DNA from: JAFNGF01 sp964567045
Lineage (GTDB): Bacteria > Planctomycetota > Phycisphaerae > Sedimentisphaerales > Anaerobacaceae
NCBI GenBank assembly: GCA_964567045.1
Contig: CAZMLE010000039.1
Location: 1 to 36,557 of the forward strand
DNA: 36,557 bases
Reading direction: 5' to 3'
Below, piece after piece: positions 1 through 8,179 of the stretch. Within the stretch, counting starts at the first letter, position 1. Every line of letters starts with the position of its first letter. The notes below the pieces were generated by a model. That model ran no database searches. It had not been told where the DNA came from and saw only the letters and a list, made by a program, of their open reading frames with translations. The translations under genes were made by a program, and so were the position numbers.

Positions 1-1337
1 GCGATCTTGATGTTCTCCGTTACCACTTGGCAAAATTCACCACCATCGAAAAAATCATTACTTTTGGCGGTAAGATGTTTATTGGCCGCGGCCTAAAACA
101 AAACAGGCCAGTTTCAACTTCTAGTTTAATTATTGTAGTAAGACGAACTCAGCCTGACAGACGGCACTACGTAGAAATAATCAATTGCAAAGATACGAGT
201 GCTGAAGTAAGCACAACCATAGACAATATTCGCTCTGGCGAAAAGATCACCAAGAAGAAAATTCTCCAGGGGAAATTAATGGCAAATATTGCAAATTGGA
301 ACTTTATCATGCAAGACAAATCCTTCTTAAATTTCTCCGAGGCATATAAACAAACAACGGAGGGCATTTCTATTTACTATGAACACGTGCTTGCACAACA
401 TGAATTCAAAGCAAATTTTTATTTTGATAGCGGCTATAGCATTGACGAAAAAATAATATTACACGAAGCACCTAAAAAAGACTATTATCTTTATCCTAAA
501 ATCAGGAACAATATATGGACTATAAAAGAATTCAGAGGTTTTTGGCCAAACATTCGAGAGGGAAAATCTCCCAACCTCATTAAGTTGAGGCAAGCTAACC
601 AAGGGTATAATCTATTGGATAGTCCTTATAAAGTGATTTGGTCTTATGTTAATCCACAAAGATTTCATTTTACTTCGAGTCCTATTATTTGGGCAAGAAA
701 TCAAATATGTGCTATTGGGAGCAAGGATCTTAATGAAATTTTGTACCTTTTTGCTATTCTGAACTCGCCGGTAGTTACCTTGATTCTACAGTTTTGCTTA
801 AGAAGTGAGCATGAGAAAGATTATCTTGTTTCCACTTCTGGAATTAAAGAGTTCGTCCGCATCCCGAAAATCAATGAACGTAATCACTACCTTAAGGATG
901 AAATTATAAAAAGGACAAAAGAAATGCTGGCTTTTGAAGAGGTAAAACTTTCCGATTTGGTTGATTTCTCGAATGTTATGCTGCAAAAATTTGGGAGAGC
1001 TTCAGTTAAGGAAAATAATCTTATTTTATATAAAGATAAAAAGCAGACAAAACTGAGGATCAAAAGTAACACAACGCTTGTCAAAAAAACTATCGCTGAA
1101 AAATACGGTACGGATGAGTTAGAATTTGAGGGCAAGAAAATAGCGCTTTCGGAACTAAAATCCCTACCGGTTATCGACTTTGAGAAACAAGCGGCGCTCA
1201 AGGATTGTGTCGATGACTTAGTCTTTGCATTATATTTTAACATTCCTCTAACAGAAGTCGGATTAGAACATGCTCCCAGCATTAAAAACCTCTGTCAAAA
1301 GAACAGATTCTACAGCTTGGTGGAGGAGGCTTCTTAA
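1..1337 (+). CDS. DNA methyltransferase / type IIG-like specificity region, 3' part of gene
   Basis: This is the C-terminal part of a gene that enters from outside the window. The frame is already open at base 3, reads DLDVLRYHLAKF before the first possible internal start (TTG at 27), and ends with TAA at 1337. The sequence resembles the TaqI-like C-terminal specificity region of N6-adenine methyltransferases and single-chain type IIG enzymes: an IREGKSPNL stretch, the block LFAILNSPV, and GIKEFVRIPKI, a layout typical of the target-recognition fold after the catalytic domain. The catalytic NPPY motif is not in the window, so activity cannot be judged. Its role would be sequence-specific DNA methylation, perhaps with cleavage. 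Base composition is clearly more AT-rich than the neighbouring genes, which suggests horizontal acquisition. The family call rests on recalled motif similarity, not an alignment. Confidence 0.7.
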   Translation, partial: DLDVLRYHLAKFTTIEKIITFGGKMFIGRGLKQNRPVSTSSLIIVVRRTQPDRRHYVEIINCKDTSAEVSTTIDNIRSGEKITKKKILQGKLMANIANWNFIMQDKSFLNFSEAYKQTTEGISIYYEHVLAQHEFKANFYFDSGYSIDEKIILHEAPKKDYYLYPKIRNNIWTIKEFRGFWPNIREGKSPNLIKLRQANQGYNLLDSPYKVIWSYVNPQRFHFTSSPIIWARNQICAIGSKDLNEILYLFAILNSPVVTLILQFCLRSEHEKDYLVSTSGIKEFVRIPKINERNHYLKDEIIKRTKEMLAFEEVKLSDLVDFSNVMLQKFGRASVKENNLILYKDKKQTKLRIKSNTTLVKKTIAEKYGTDELEFEGKKIALSELKSLPVIDFEKQAALKDCVDDLVFALYFNIPLTEVGLEHAPSIKNLCQKNRFYSLVEEAS

Positions 1338-1397
1338 TCAACCGATAACGGGTCTAAGAAAAATAGCACGAAAAACAAAAAAGTTCGGAGTTGGATA

Positions 1398-2987
1398 ATG
1401 ATTAAAGTCTTGGTCACAGACAAGCTTGCACAGGAAGGAATTGACCTGTTGAATTCTACGGATGGCGTTGAGGCCGTCGTCAAAACCGACATAAGCGAAG
1501 ACGAGCTGGCGAAAATCATCGGCGAATATGACGGCTTGATTATCCGCAGCGCCACTAGAGTCACCGCGAAAGTGCTGGCTAATCCCGGCAAACTGAAAGC
1601 CGTTGCGCGGGCCGGCGTCGGCGTAGATAACATCGACGTGCCGGCGGCTACCAGAAAGGGAATCCTGGTTATGAACACGCCCGGCGGCAATACCCTCAGT
1701 GCCGCTGAACATACGATGGCTTTAATCCTGGGGATGAGCCGAAATGTCGTTCCCGCCTGCAACAGCTTGAAATCCGGCGTCTGGGAAAAAAAGAAATATA
1801 TGGGAAATCAGCTCAACAACAAGGTGCTGGGACTAATCGGCCTGGGCAGAATCGGCATGGCAGTAGCTAAAATGGCCAGAGGCTTCAATATGAAAATCCT
1901 GGGCTATGACCCGCTTGCCGCTCCAACAGAGGCAGAAAAGCTCGGCGTAGAAGTAACTGATAATCTGGAGCGAATCTTTAAGGAGGCAGACTACATCAGC
2001 GTCCATGTGCCGAAAAACGAGCAGACGGTGAATATGATTAACGCTGAGCAAATCAAAATGATGAAACCCACTGTGCGTTTGATTAACTGTGCGCGCGGTG
2101 GGATCATTAATGAAGACGCCCTGTATAACGCCCTTGCTGAAAAACGCATCGCGGGCGTAGCTCTGGACGTTTATTCGAAAGAGCCGCCGGAGAATACTCG
2201 CTTTGCCGAGTTTGAAAACTGCCTGGTCACGCCTCATTTGGGCGCCAGCACAGAGGAAGCGCAAATCGAGGTCGCTGTTGAAGCTGCACAAATTCTGGTC
2301 GATGCGATAAAGGGCGGCCCGGTTAGAAACGCGGTCAACGCACCGGCAATGGCTGGAGTTATGCCGCCTGTTGTGGACCGATATGCCAGACTCGCCCGGC
2401 GAATCGGCGCATTGCTCAGCACGATCGCGCCGGGCCGCATCAAGGACGTTGAGGTTCAGTACCGCGGGTCAATCGCTGAAATGGCTATTGAACCCGTCAC
2501 TCTTAGCTTTGCCGTCGGCCTGTTGCAGAAGCACTTTGATATGCCGTTAAACATGGTCAATACGCCGGTCTTGGCCAAAGAGCGCGGCATTAGTATAAAT
2601 GAAACAAGAAACACCGAGGCCAAAGACGTGGCGGCAAGTCTGGGAGCCAAAGTTGTCACTGATAAGGTTACGCGCACCGTCATCGGCTCCGTGTTCGGCG
2701 TAAATTTGCCGCGTATCATTGGGATTGACGGCTTCAATATCGAGATGACCCCTCAGGGACCCGTGGTGGTGATTTTTAACGACGACAAGCCTGGCGTGAT
2801 CGGCGCCGTTGGAACAATCTGCGGCAGGCATAACATCAATATCTGTACTATGGGCGTCGGCCAAAAACAGGCAGAGCAAAAGGCAATCCTGGCCGTCAGT
2901 CTCGATAAAGAGCCGGACACAAAAGTGGTCGACGAGTTGGGCAAACTTGACTTCGTGAACGAAATTTACGTCTGCAAGCTGGACTGA
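1398..2987 (+). CDS. serA: D-3-phosphoglycerate dehydrogenase
   Basis: Cytosolic NAD-dependent enzyme that oxidises 3-phosphoglycerate to 3-phosphohydroxypyruvate, the first step of serine synthesis. The 529 residues match the long SerA form: catalytic and nucleotide-binding domains to about residue 310, an intervening domain, and a C-terminal ACT domain from about 455 (VVVIFNDDKPGVIGAVG) of the type that usually binds serine for feedback control. The Rossmann motif GLIGLGRIG is at 145-153. The catalytic Arg lies in CARGG (about R233), with Glu about E262 and His H280 in TPHLGAST, so the triad is complete. The ATG at 1398 has a GGAG ribosome site about 8 bases upstream. The next gene starts 68 bases downstream, with a family A repeat in between. 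Composition is markedly more GC-rich than the preceding gene. Confidence 0.96.
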   Translation: MIKVLVTDKLAQEGIDLLNSTDGVEAVVKTDISEDELAKIIGEYDGLIIRSATRVTAKVLANPGKLKAVARAGVGVDNIDVPAATRKGILVMNTPGGNTLSAAEHTMALILGMSRNVVPACNSLKSGVWEKKKYMGNQLNNKVLGLIGLGRIGMAVAKMARGFNMKILGYDPLAAPTEAEKLGVEVTDNLERIFKEADYISVHVPKNEQTVNMINAEQIKMMKPTVRLINCARGGIINEDALYNALAEKRIAGVALDVYSKEPPENTRFAEFENCLVTPHLGASTEEAQIEVAVEAAQILVDAIKGGPVRNAVNAPAMAGVMPPVVDRYARLARRIGALLSTIAPGRIKDVEVQYRGSIAEMAIEPVTLSFAVGLLQKHFDMPLNMVNTPVLAKERGISINETRNTEAKDVAASLGAKVVTDKVTRTVIGSVFGVNLPRIIGIDGFNIEMTPQGPVVVIFNDDKPGVIGAVGTICGRHNINICTMGVGQKQAEQKAILAVSLDKEPDTKVVDELGKLDFVNEIYVCKLD

Positions 2988-2992
2988 TTTTT

Positions 2993-3050
2993 CGTCGTCC
3001 GTCGCTCGTGTCTCGTGATCCGTCCCCCGAGCGACGTGCGACAAGAGACG
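2993..3050 (+). repeat. Family A repeat (short-unit GACG/GTGACC repeat)
   Basis: GC-rich near-tandem units of the type GTGATCCGTC and CGAGCGACG fill the gap between serA and the next gene. Clearly related copies lie at 5531-5602 (same orientation) and 33349-33403 (opposite orientation). It opens a spurious in-frame extension (from GTG 3008) upstream of the next gene. Confidence 0.8.
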
Positions 3051-3055
3051 CACTA

Positions 3056-4444
3056 ATGTCTGAGCAATTGATAATTACCGTAAGCGGCCTCAGAGGCCTC
3101 GTTGGCGAAAATCTGACGCCTCCCGTTGCCGCTGAGTATGGCTGTGCCTTCGGCACATTTCTTAAAGAAGGTTCTACGGGCAAAAACACCAGGCTGAGCG
3201 CGTGCATTGGCCGGGATTCCCGCCCCAGCGGCCAAATGCTCAAAGCTGCCACAGCCGCAGGTTTGTGCGCAGTTGGAATAGACGTCATCGATTTGGGACT
3301 TGTGACTACCCCCGGCGTAAGCATTATGGTGACGGAGCTTCAATGTGCCGGCGGTGTCGTCATCACTGCTTCGCATAATCCAATCCGGTACAACGGCATA
3401 AAACTGCTATTAGGTAATGGCATCGCTCCGCCGGTCGACCAGGCAGAACGAATCAGGCAATATTTTTCCCAGAAGAGTTTTGCCCTTGTGGATTCGACCG
3501 AATGTGGCCAAGCGACCTCGAACGAGCACACAGATGCCAAGCATATCGCTAAGGTTCTTGCGATCATCGATAAGAAAACAATCGCTGCAAAGAAATTCAA
3601 GGTGGCGCTCGACAGTGTTAATGGCGCAGGTGCGCGGGTTACAAAAAGGCTGCTGGCGGAACTTGGCTGCGAAGTCTCAGCCATAAACGATGAGCCAACA
3701 GGCGTATTTGCGCATCCACCTGAACCAACTGCCGAAAACGTCAAAAGTCTGTGTGAGGCTGTAAAAGCAAACAGAGCTGATATTGGTTTTGCACAGGACC
3801 CCGATGCCGACAGATTGGCGATCGTTGACGAAAACGGAACTTACATCGGCGAAGAATATACGCTTGCATTAGCCGCAAAGTATGTCTTCTCCAAATTCCA
3901 AATTCGAAATTCCAAATTCGAAATTCCGAAGGCCGCCACAAATCTTTCAACCTCAAGGATGATTGACGACATTGCTCAAGAGGCCAGCTGTCAGGTTATC
4001 CGCACGGCTGTCGGCGAGGCCAACGTCGCCGGGGCAATGCTCAAACACAATTGCATAATCGGAGGCGAAGGCAACGGCGGAGTGATTGATTTGCGAGTAA
4101 GCCCCGTACGCGACAGCCTCGTCGGCATTGCCCTTGTGCTGCAACTAATGGCTGAGACCGGAGAAACAATTAGCCGGTTGGTCGGCCAAATCCGCGGTTA
4201 TTATATGATTAAGGATAAATTTGCCGTTGAACAATCGCGGGTACAGCAGATTTTGGAATCTGCAAAAAGTGTCTTCACCGATGCGACAGTCAGCAACATT
4301 GATGGGTATCGATTCGATTTTAAGGATAGCTGGGTGCACATCAGAGCCAGTAACACCGAGCCGGTGGTGAGGGTAATCGTTGAGGCAAAAGACCAACCCA
4401 CCGCCCAAGAAAAGATAATCCAGACAAAAGCGTTGATACACTAA
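3056..4444 (+). CDS. glmM: Phosphoglucosamine mutase / phosphomannomutase family protein
   Basis: Alpha-D-phosphohexomutase that moves phosphate between C6 and C1 of a hexose phosphate; the likely role is making glucosamine-1-phosphate for cell-envelope UDP-GlcNAc. It has 462 residues from ATG 3056. The earlier GTG at 3008 is rejected because those 16 residues are encoded by a family A repeat. The phosphoserine loop TASHNP is present (S106), as are the metal-binding DPDADR (248-253), the sugar loop GEGNGG and the C-terminal phosphate-binding RASNTEPVVR. About 13 residues between YVFS and ATNLSTS (SKFQIRNSKFEIPK) come from an in-frame family B repeat at 3891-3930. The GEGNGG form resembles archaeal-type GlmM, so the preferred substrate (glucosamine, glucose or mannose phosphate) is uncertain. 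The stop overlaps the next start (TAATG), implying translational coupling. Confidence 0.88.
   Translation: MSEQLIITVSGLRGLVGENLTPPVAAEYGCAFGTFLKEGSTGKNTRLSACIGRDSRPSGQMLKAATAAGLCAVGIDVIDLGLVTTPGVSIMVTELQCAGGVVITASHNPIRYNGIKLLLGNGIAPPVDQAERIRQYFSQKSFALVDSTECGQATSNEHTDAKHIAKVLAIIDKKTIAAKKFKVALDSVNGAGARVTKRLLAELGCEVSAINDEPTGVFAHPPEPTAENVKSLCEAVKANRADIGFAQDPDADRLAIVDENGTYIGEEYTLALAAKYVFSKFQIRNSKFEIPKAATNLSTSRMIDDIAQEASCQVIRTAVGEANVAGAMLKHNCIIGGEGNGGVIDLRVSPVRDSLVGIALVLQLMAETGETISRLVGQIRGYYMIKDKFAVEQSRVQQILESAKSVFTDATVSNIDGYRFDFKDSWVHIRASNTEPVVRVIVEAKDQPTAQEKIIQTKALIH
3891..3930 (+). repeat. Family B repeat (CCAAATTCGAAATT units) inside glmM
   Basis: AT-rich alternating units of about 9 bases (CCAAATTCC, AAATTCGAA) make up 40 bases inside an otherwise GC-richer gene and encode the low-complexity insert KFQIRNSKFEI in frame. 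A related copy is at 33713-33748 inside the PQQ-like gene. Confidence 0.75.
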
Positions 4445-5340
4445 TGAGCCAGAACAAACAAGAAACAGCCGCAAGGCAGCTTAGGCTTGTTACATATCTC
4501 AGCATCGGCGCCAACGTATTTTTGATTGCCGTCAAGTTCGTGGTAGGGTATATCACCAGCTCGCTATCCCTGCTGGCGGATGGCGTTCACTCGGTATCCG
4601 ATATGCTGACCGATTTGGCGGTCCTGCTGGGTCTATATTTGGGCTCAAAAAAGCCCGATTCGAGTCACCAATACGGACACGGCAAGCTGGAGACGCTCGC
4701 GGCTGTTGCAATTGCACTGAGTTTATTCGGCGTTGGCCTGGGAATGATATACTACGCAGCCCTTGCCATTGCGAAAGACCAAGTCTCGCGTCCACGCAAC
4801 TTGGTGCTGGTCGCGGCAATCGGGGCCATTGCCGTCAAGGAGGTGGTTTATCGCGTTACAAAGACAGTGGCAATGAAATATCACTGTCCGGCAGCGCTTG
4901 CAAACGCTTGGCACGATCGAGCCGACGCCCTAAGCTCCTTGGCCGTCATCGCCGGCGTCGTTGCGCACAAATTTGGATTCAACCATGGCGACCAAGTTGC
5001 CGCTATTACCGTCGGCATTATGGTTGTCGTGGTTGCCGCTAGAATTATCGCAGACTCCTTCGGTGAACTAACCGAACGTGCCGTTGACCATGCGATAATC
5101 GACCAGATAAAAGATATAATCAAGGCCAACGGCCAAATCCGTCAGTACCATCGTCTTCGCACTCGTACTGTCGGAAGAGAGGTTTTTCTCGACCTTCATA
5201 TCTTGGTTGACCGGAATTTGAATGTGGCTGCCGCCCACCAGATTGCTCAAAATCTGGAAGATGCGCTGGATGAACAGCTTACCCGCCCGGTCAATATTAC
5301 TGTTCACATCGAGCCGGACATACCAGCGCTGCGAGAATGA
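4444..5340 (+). CDS. Cation diffusion facilitator (CDF) family transporter
   Basis: Inner-membrane divalent metal/proton antiporter, 298 residues, probably exporting Zn, Fe, Mn or similar. The N-terminal half has the CDF pattern: TM1 and TM2 flanking SLSLLADGVHSVSDMLTD, where the H-D pair forms the transport site; TM4 and TM5 with ANAWHDRADALSSLAV supply the second HxxxD pair. The C-terminal cytosolic ferredoxin-like domain (from about residue 210) contains YHRLRTRTVGREVFLDLHI and the H of VNITVHIEPD typical of dimeric CDFs. Length is standard. The ATG overlaps the stop of the upstream glmM-like gene by one base. The metal specificity cannot be read with confidence. No dedicated metal-regulatory site was seen. 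Confidence 0.92.
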   Translation: MSQNKQETAARQLRLVTYLSIGANVFLIAVKFVVGYITSSLSLLADGVHSVSDMLTDLAVLLGLYLGSKKPDSSHQYGHGKLETLAAVAIALSLFGVGLGMIYYAALAIAKDQVSRPRNLVLVAAIGAIAVKEVVYRVTKTVAMKYHCPAALANAWHDRADALSSLAVIAGVVAHKFGFNHGDQVAAITVGIMVVVVAARIIADSFGELTERAVDHAIIDQIKDIIKANGQIRQYHRLRTRTVGREVFLDLHILVDRNLNVAAAHQIAQNLEDALDEQLTRPVNITVHIEPDIPALRE

Positions 5341-5344
5341 AAAC

Positions 5345-5361
5345 CCCGACTTGGGGTCGGG
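5345..5361 (+). repeat. Family I hairpin after the CDF gene
   Basis: A perfect 6-bp stem CCCGAC/GTCGGG with a 5-base loop lies just after the CDF stop codon. There is no U-tract, so it is not a classic intrinsic terminator. It resembles the CCCCGAT-type hairpins at 30485-30501 and 34011-34029 and is probably the same dispersed repeat. Confidence 0.55.
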
Positions 5362-5530
5362 ATTGGAGCTGGCTCTGGCTCTACAGCCGGCACGAGATCA
5401 GGACAGATTGAACGCCCAGGCCAAAACTAATAGTAATCCCGGGATACCATTTCTTATTGCGTGGGCGACTGTGGTGGTCCACAAAGCTGTCCACATTGAT
5501 TTTTCCCGCCAATGTACATAGTTGAACGCC

Positions 5531-5602
5531 CTGATCCGTCGCCCGTGACCCGTGACCCGTCGCCCGAGCGACGAGCGACGAGCGACGAGCGACGAGGCAC
5601 GA
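5531..5602 (-). repeat. Family A repeat inside the CPBP-like gene
   Basis: Two GTGACCC units are followed by a run of CGAGCGACG-type units and a terminal GACGAGGCACG. Its minus strand matches the 33349-33403 copy over the GGGTCACGGGTCACGGGCGA segment. It coincides with the point where the CPBP-like reading frame changes. Confidence 0.85.
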
Positions 5603-5614
5603 CCGCAACACCTT

Positions 5615-5654
5615 CGGGCAGGTGTGCCCCGAGCCCGGTCGAGGGGTCTGCCCG
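5615..5654 (+). repeat. Family H nested palindrome
   Basis: An outer inverted repeat CGGGCAG (5615-5621) / CTGCCCG (5648-5654) encloses GCCCCGAGCCCGGTCGAGGGG. The inner CCCGAG...GTCGAGGGG core recurs at 31611-31638. It lies inside the interrupted CPBP-like gene. Confidence 0.7.
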
Positions 5655-5688
5655 CGAAAGAAACGCGCCAATAATTCCCCGCCAGATT

Positions 5689-5707
5689 CCTCGACTTCGC
5701 TCGGAAC
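5689..5707 (-). repeat. Family H short form (GTTCCGAGCGAAGTCGAGG)
   Basis: A 19-base imperfect palindrome, encoding VPSEVEE on the minus strand exactly where the CPBP-like sequence stops resembling its family. A related copy reads CTCGACTGAGCTCGCCGAAG at 23767-23786. Confidence 0.6.
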
Positions 5708-5993
5708 AAGTCTGGCAATCGCCACAGGCAGGGCCTGCAAAAGCAGCGTCTCAAATATCGGAGCCAATATCACGATAATAATCAGCGTATGATGAATGGG
5801 CCAATCTAAGAAGTCTCGCCCTGGCTCATCAAGGAGGATGGACGGAATAGCCACGACTATAAGACTGACTACCAGGCCCTCGACAGCCACTCGCCAGCAG
5901 AAGTCCCAGGGGCTCCTGCTGCGATGCCTGCGAAAGTGCGCCTTTAGCCAACTCAACGGTATACTCCTGGTTCATTTGACCAGCTACGCTGGT

Positions 5994-6069
5994 TCAATTT
6001 TCAATTGTGGATTTTCGACTTCCAGTTGTCAATTTACAATTGTCAATTTTCAATTTACAATTGCAAATT
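5994..6069 (+). repeat. Family C repeat (TTTTCAATTTACAATTG units) abutting a start codon
   Basis: About 76 bases of AT-rich units such as TTTTCAATTG, GTCAATTT and ACAATTG run right up to the ATG at 6070. Copies or relatives lie at 33609-33644 and, weakly, at 11909-11939. The repeat is open in the frame of the next gene and would add 21 residues if the TTG at 6007 were used. Confidence 0.75.
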
Positions 6070-8172
6070 ATGGGCCTTGAGAGCTTCTTTAATCCTAAAT
6101 CGGTGGCCATTGTCGGTGCCTCCCGGCAGAAAGGAAAGGTCGGCTACGAAATCCTGGCCAATATGATTTCGGCGGGATACCAGGGCAAAATATTTCCTGT
6201 TAATCCCCAGGCCGACGGCATTGAGGGGCTTAAATGCTACGGCGACCTTGAGTCTATCGGGGAAGTGCCCGACCTCGTTATAATAATTGTGCCGGCCAAG
6301 ATTGTTCCCGCGATTATGCAGCAGTGCGCAAAGGTCAAGGCTAAGTCCGTCATCATTATTACTGCAGGCTTCAAAGAGATTGGCAAGGAAGGCAAACAGC
6401 TCGAAGAGCAGGTCGTCCAAATCGCAAAACGGGCCGGAATCAGGGTCATCGGCCCAAATTGTCTGGGAGTAATAGCGCCGAAGAATATGCTAAATGCCAG
6501 TTTCGGGACGGAACTGCCCGCAGAAGGAGTAACGGGCTACGTTTCCCAGTCAGGGGCGCTGCTTGCTGCTATACTGGACATGGCCAATGCAAACGGCATC
6601 GGCTTCAGCAAGCTTGTCAGCATAGGCAACAAAGCGGACATAAATGAATTGGATGTCATAAAAGCCTTCGGAGAAGACCCCGAAACGGCGGTTATCGCCG
6701 GCTACCTGGAAAGTATCACCGACGGCGACGAGTTTGTAAGACAGGCTGAGCGAATCTCCCAGCACAAACCGATATTGTTGATAAAATCCGGCGGCACCTC
6801 AGCAGGCGCAAAAGCAGCCTCCTCACACACCGGAAGTCTTGCCGGCGGTGAAGTGGCTTACGAATCCGCATTTGCCCGAGCAGGAATCATCCGCTGCAGT
6901 TCCATAAAGGAGCAGTTTGACTACGCGCGGGTCTTTGCCGACCTGCCACTGCCTGCCGGTCCGAGCGTCGCGGTTATTACAAACGCCGGCGGACCTGGAA
7001 TAATGGGTGCCGATGCCATCGAACGAAGAGGGCTTACCTTCGCGAAACTGGCAGATGAAACCGCCTCCAGGTTGGCTGCCAAACTGCCGCCGGCTGCGAA
7101 TCTGCATAATCCTATCGACATTCTGGGTGACGCCCTTGCCGACCGATATGAATTTGCCCTGGATATTGTTCTGGATGACCCAAATGTGGACATTATGCTA
7201 ATACTGCTGACGCCGCAGGCTATGACGGACCCAGCACGCACCGCTCAGGCGGTGGTCAAAACATGTCGCCAAAAACCGGCAAAGCCAGTGCTCGCCTGTT
7301 TCCTGGGAGCTTCAAGAGTCGAAGAGGGAATCAGAATTCTGCGCGATGGCAAAATCCCGCAATACGATACGCCTGAAAGTGCTGTCGCCGCCATTAAAGT
7401 GATGGCCGATTATGTCCGTTGGCGAAACAGGCCAAAAAGGGTCGTAAAACTCTTTCCCGTCAATCGAAGAAAGGTGGAAAACATCATCGAAAGGCATCTG
7501 CGCCGCGGCGACCGCGAGATAGGCGAGACCGATTCAAAGGAAATCCTTGAGGCATACGGTTTCAAGACGCCGCAAGGCGCTATTGCAACTACGCCTGAGC
7601 AGGCAGCAAATATAGCCCAGCAGATCGGCTATCCGGTAGTGCTTAAAATCTGGTCGTCGGAAATTGTGCACAAATCGGATGTGGGCGGCGTTAAGGTCGG
7701 CCTGAACAGCGAGCAGGAAGTAACGGACGCCTTTGACTTGATGATGTATCGAATACCTAAAAAACGCCCGGACGCACAGATACTCGGCGTCCTGGTCGAA
7801 AAAATGTATAAGATTGGCAAAGAGGTCATTCTGGGAATGAATCGTGACCCCAGCTTTGGCCCGCTGATGATGTTCGGCATGGGCGGAGTAATGGTCGAAG
7901 CTCTCAAGGACGTGTCTTTCTATCTGGCGCCGCTGACTGAGGACGAGGCCAAGCAAATGCTGACGAGCACAAAAACTTATAAAATCCTCACTGGTCTGCG
8001 AGGGCAAGAGGGAGTCGACATCGACGCCATAGCAGAAGGCTTGCAGAGACTTTCACAGCTTGTCACCGAGTTTCCGCAGATTCAGGAGATGGACATCAAT
8101 CCGTACGTGGCTGGCCCGCCAGGCACGACTCCCATCGCGGTTGACGCCCGAATGAGCGTGGAGAAGATATAG
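6070..8172 (+). CDS. acdAB: Acyl-CoA synthetase, NDP (ADP)-forming, fused alpha-beta type
   Basis: Converts acetyl-CoA or a related acyl-CoA plus ADP and phosphate to the acid plus ATP and CoA, or the reverse. It has 700 residues from ATG 6070; an upstream in-frame start at 6007 is rejected because it lies in a repeat. Order: CoA-binding Rossmann domain (FNPKSVAIVGASRQKGKVGYE, residues about 7-27), two succinyl-CoA-ligase-like domains with the catalytic phosphohistidine in SSHTGSLAGG (H253), then an ATP-grasp beta part from about residue 490 (GYPVVLKIWSSEIVHKSDVGG). All parts look intact. There is no Shine-Dalgarno before the ATG because the family C repeat abuts it. The stop is 7 bases before the CoA-transferase gene, so the two are probably co-transcribed. 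Substrate (acetate, propionate or other) cannot be told. The symbol describes the fused alpha-beta architecture. Confidence 0.9.
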   Translation: MGLESFFNPKSVAIVGASRQKGKVGYEILANMISAGYQGKIFPVNPQADGIEGLKCYGDLESIGEVPDLVIIIVPAKIVPAIMQQCAKVKAKSVIIITAGFKEIGKEGKQLEEQVVQIAKRAGIRVIGPNCLGVIAPKNMLNASFGTELPAEGVTGYVSQSGALLAAILDMANANGIGFSKLVSIGNKADINELDVIKAFGEDPETAVIAGYLESITDGDEFVRQAERISQHKPILLIKSGGTSAGAKAASSHTGSLAGGEVAYESAFARAGIIRCSSIKEQFDYARVFADLPLPAGPSVAVITNAGGPGIMGADAIERRGLTFAKLADETASRLAAKLPPAANLHNPIDILGDALADRYEFALDIVLDDPNVDIMLILLTPQAMTDPARTAQAVVKTCRQKPAKPVLACFLGASRVEEGIRILRDGKIPQYDTPESAVAAIKVMADYVRWRNRPKRVVKLFPVNRRKVENIIERHLRRGDREIGETDSKEILEAYGFKTPQGAIATTPEQAANIAQQIGYPVVLKIWSSEIVHKSDVGGVKVGLNSEQEVTDAFDLMMYRIPKKRPDAQILGVLVEKMYKIGKEVILGMNRDPSFGPLMMFGMGGVMVEALKDVSFYLAPLTEDEAKQMLTSTKTYKILTGLRGQEGVDIDAIAEGLQRLSQLVTEFPQIQEMDINPYVAGPPGTTPIAVDARMSVEKI

Positions 8173-8179
8173 AGGTCCT

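Larger units (their letters stand above)
5398..5956 (-). pseudogene. CPBP-like intramembrane protein, interrupted by repeats and frameshifted
   Basis: The reading starts at TTG 5956 (minus strand), with AGGAG seven bases upstream. It encodes a hydrophobic N-terminal part (EGLVVSLIVVAIPSILL, then a segment ending APIFETLLLQALPVAIAR). That resembles the first active-site motif of CPBP/CAAX-type membrane proteases, but the canonical EExxxR reads FETLLLQ here. The frame then enters about 180 bases of stacked repeats (families H and A, 5531-5707). The natural C-terminal part, NYVHWREKSMW through VAHAIRNGI with an HxxxN motif, continues in another frame and stops at 5398. Sequence normally found between these blocks seems absent, so repeat invasion may have replaced part of the gene. 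Function is probably lost unless the break is bypassed or is an assembly error. Confidence 0.5.

Noticed and set aside
3008..3055. Upstream GTG start for the glmM-like gene
   Set aside because: The extra 16 residues are encoded by a family A repeat; ATG 3056 matches the usual N-terminus of the family.
5531..5602. Tandem GACGAGC-type units as a possible CRISPR array
   Set aside because: Units are about 7-9 bases with no spacers and no cas genes nearby; they match the dispersed family A repeat.
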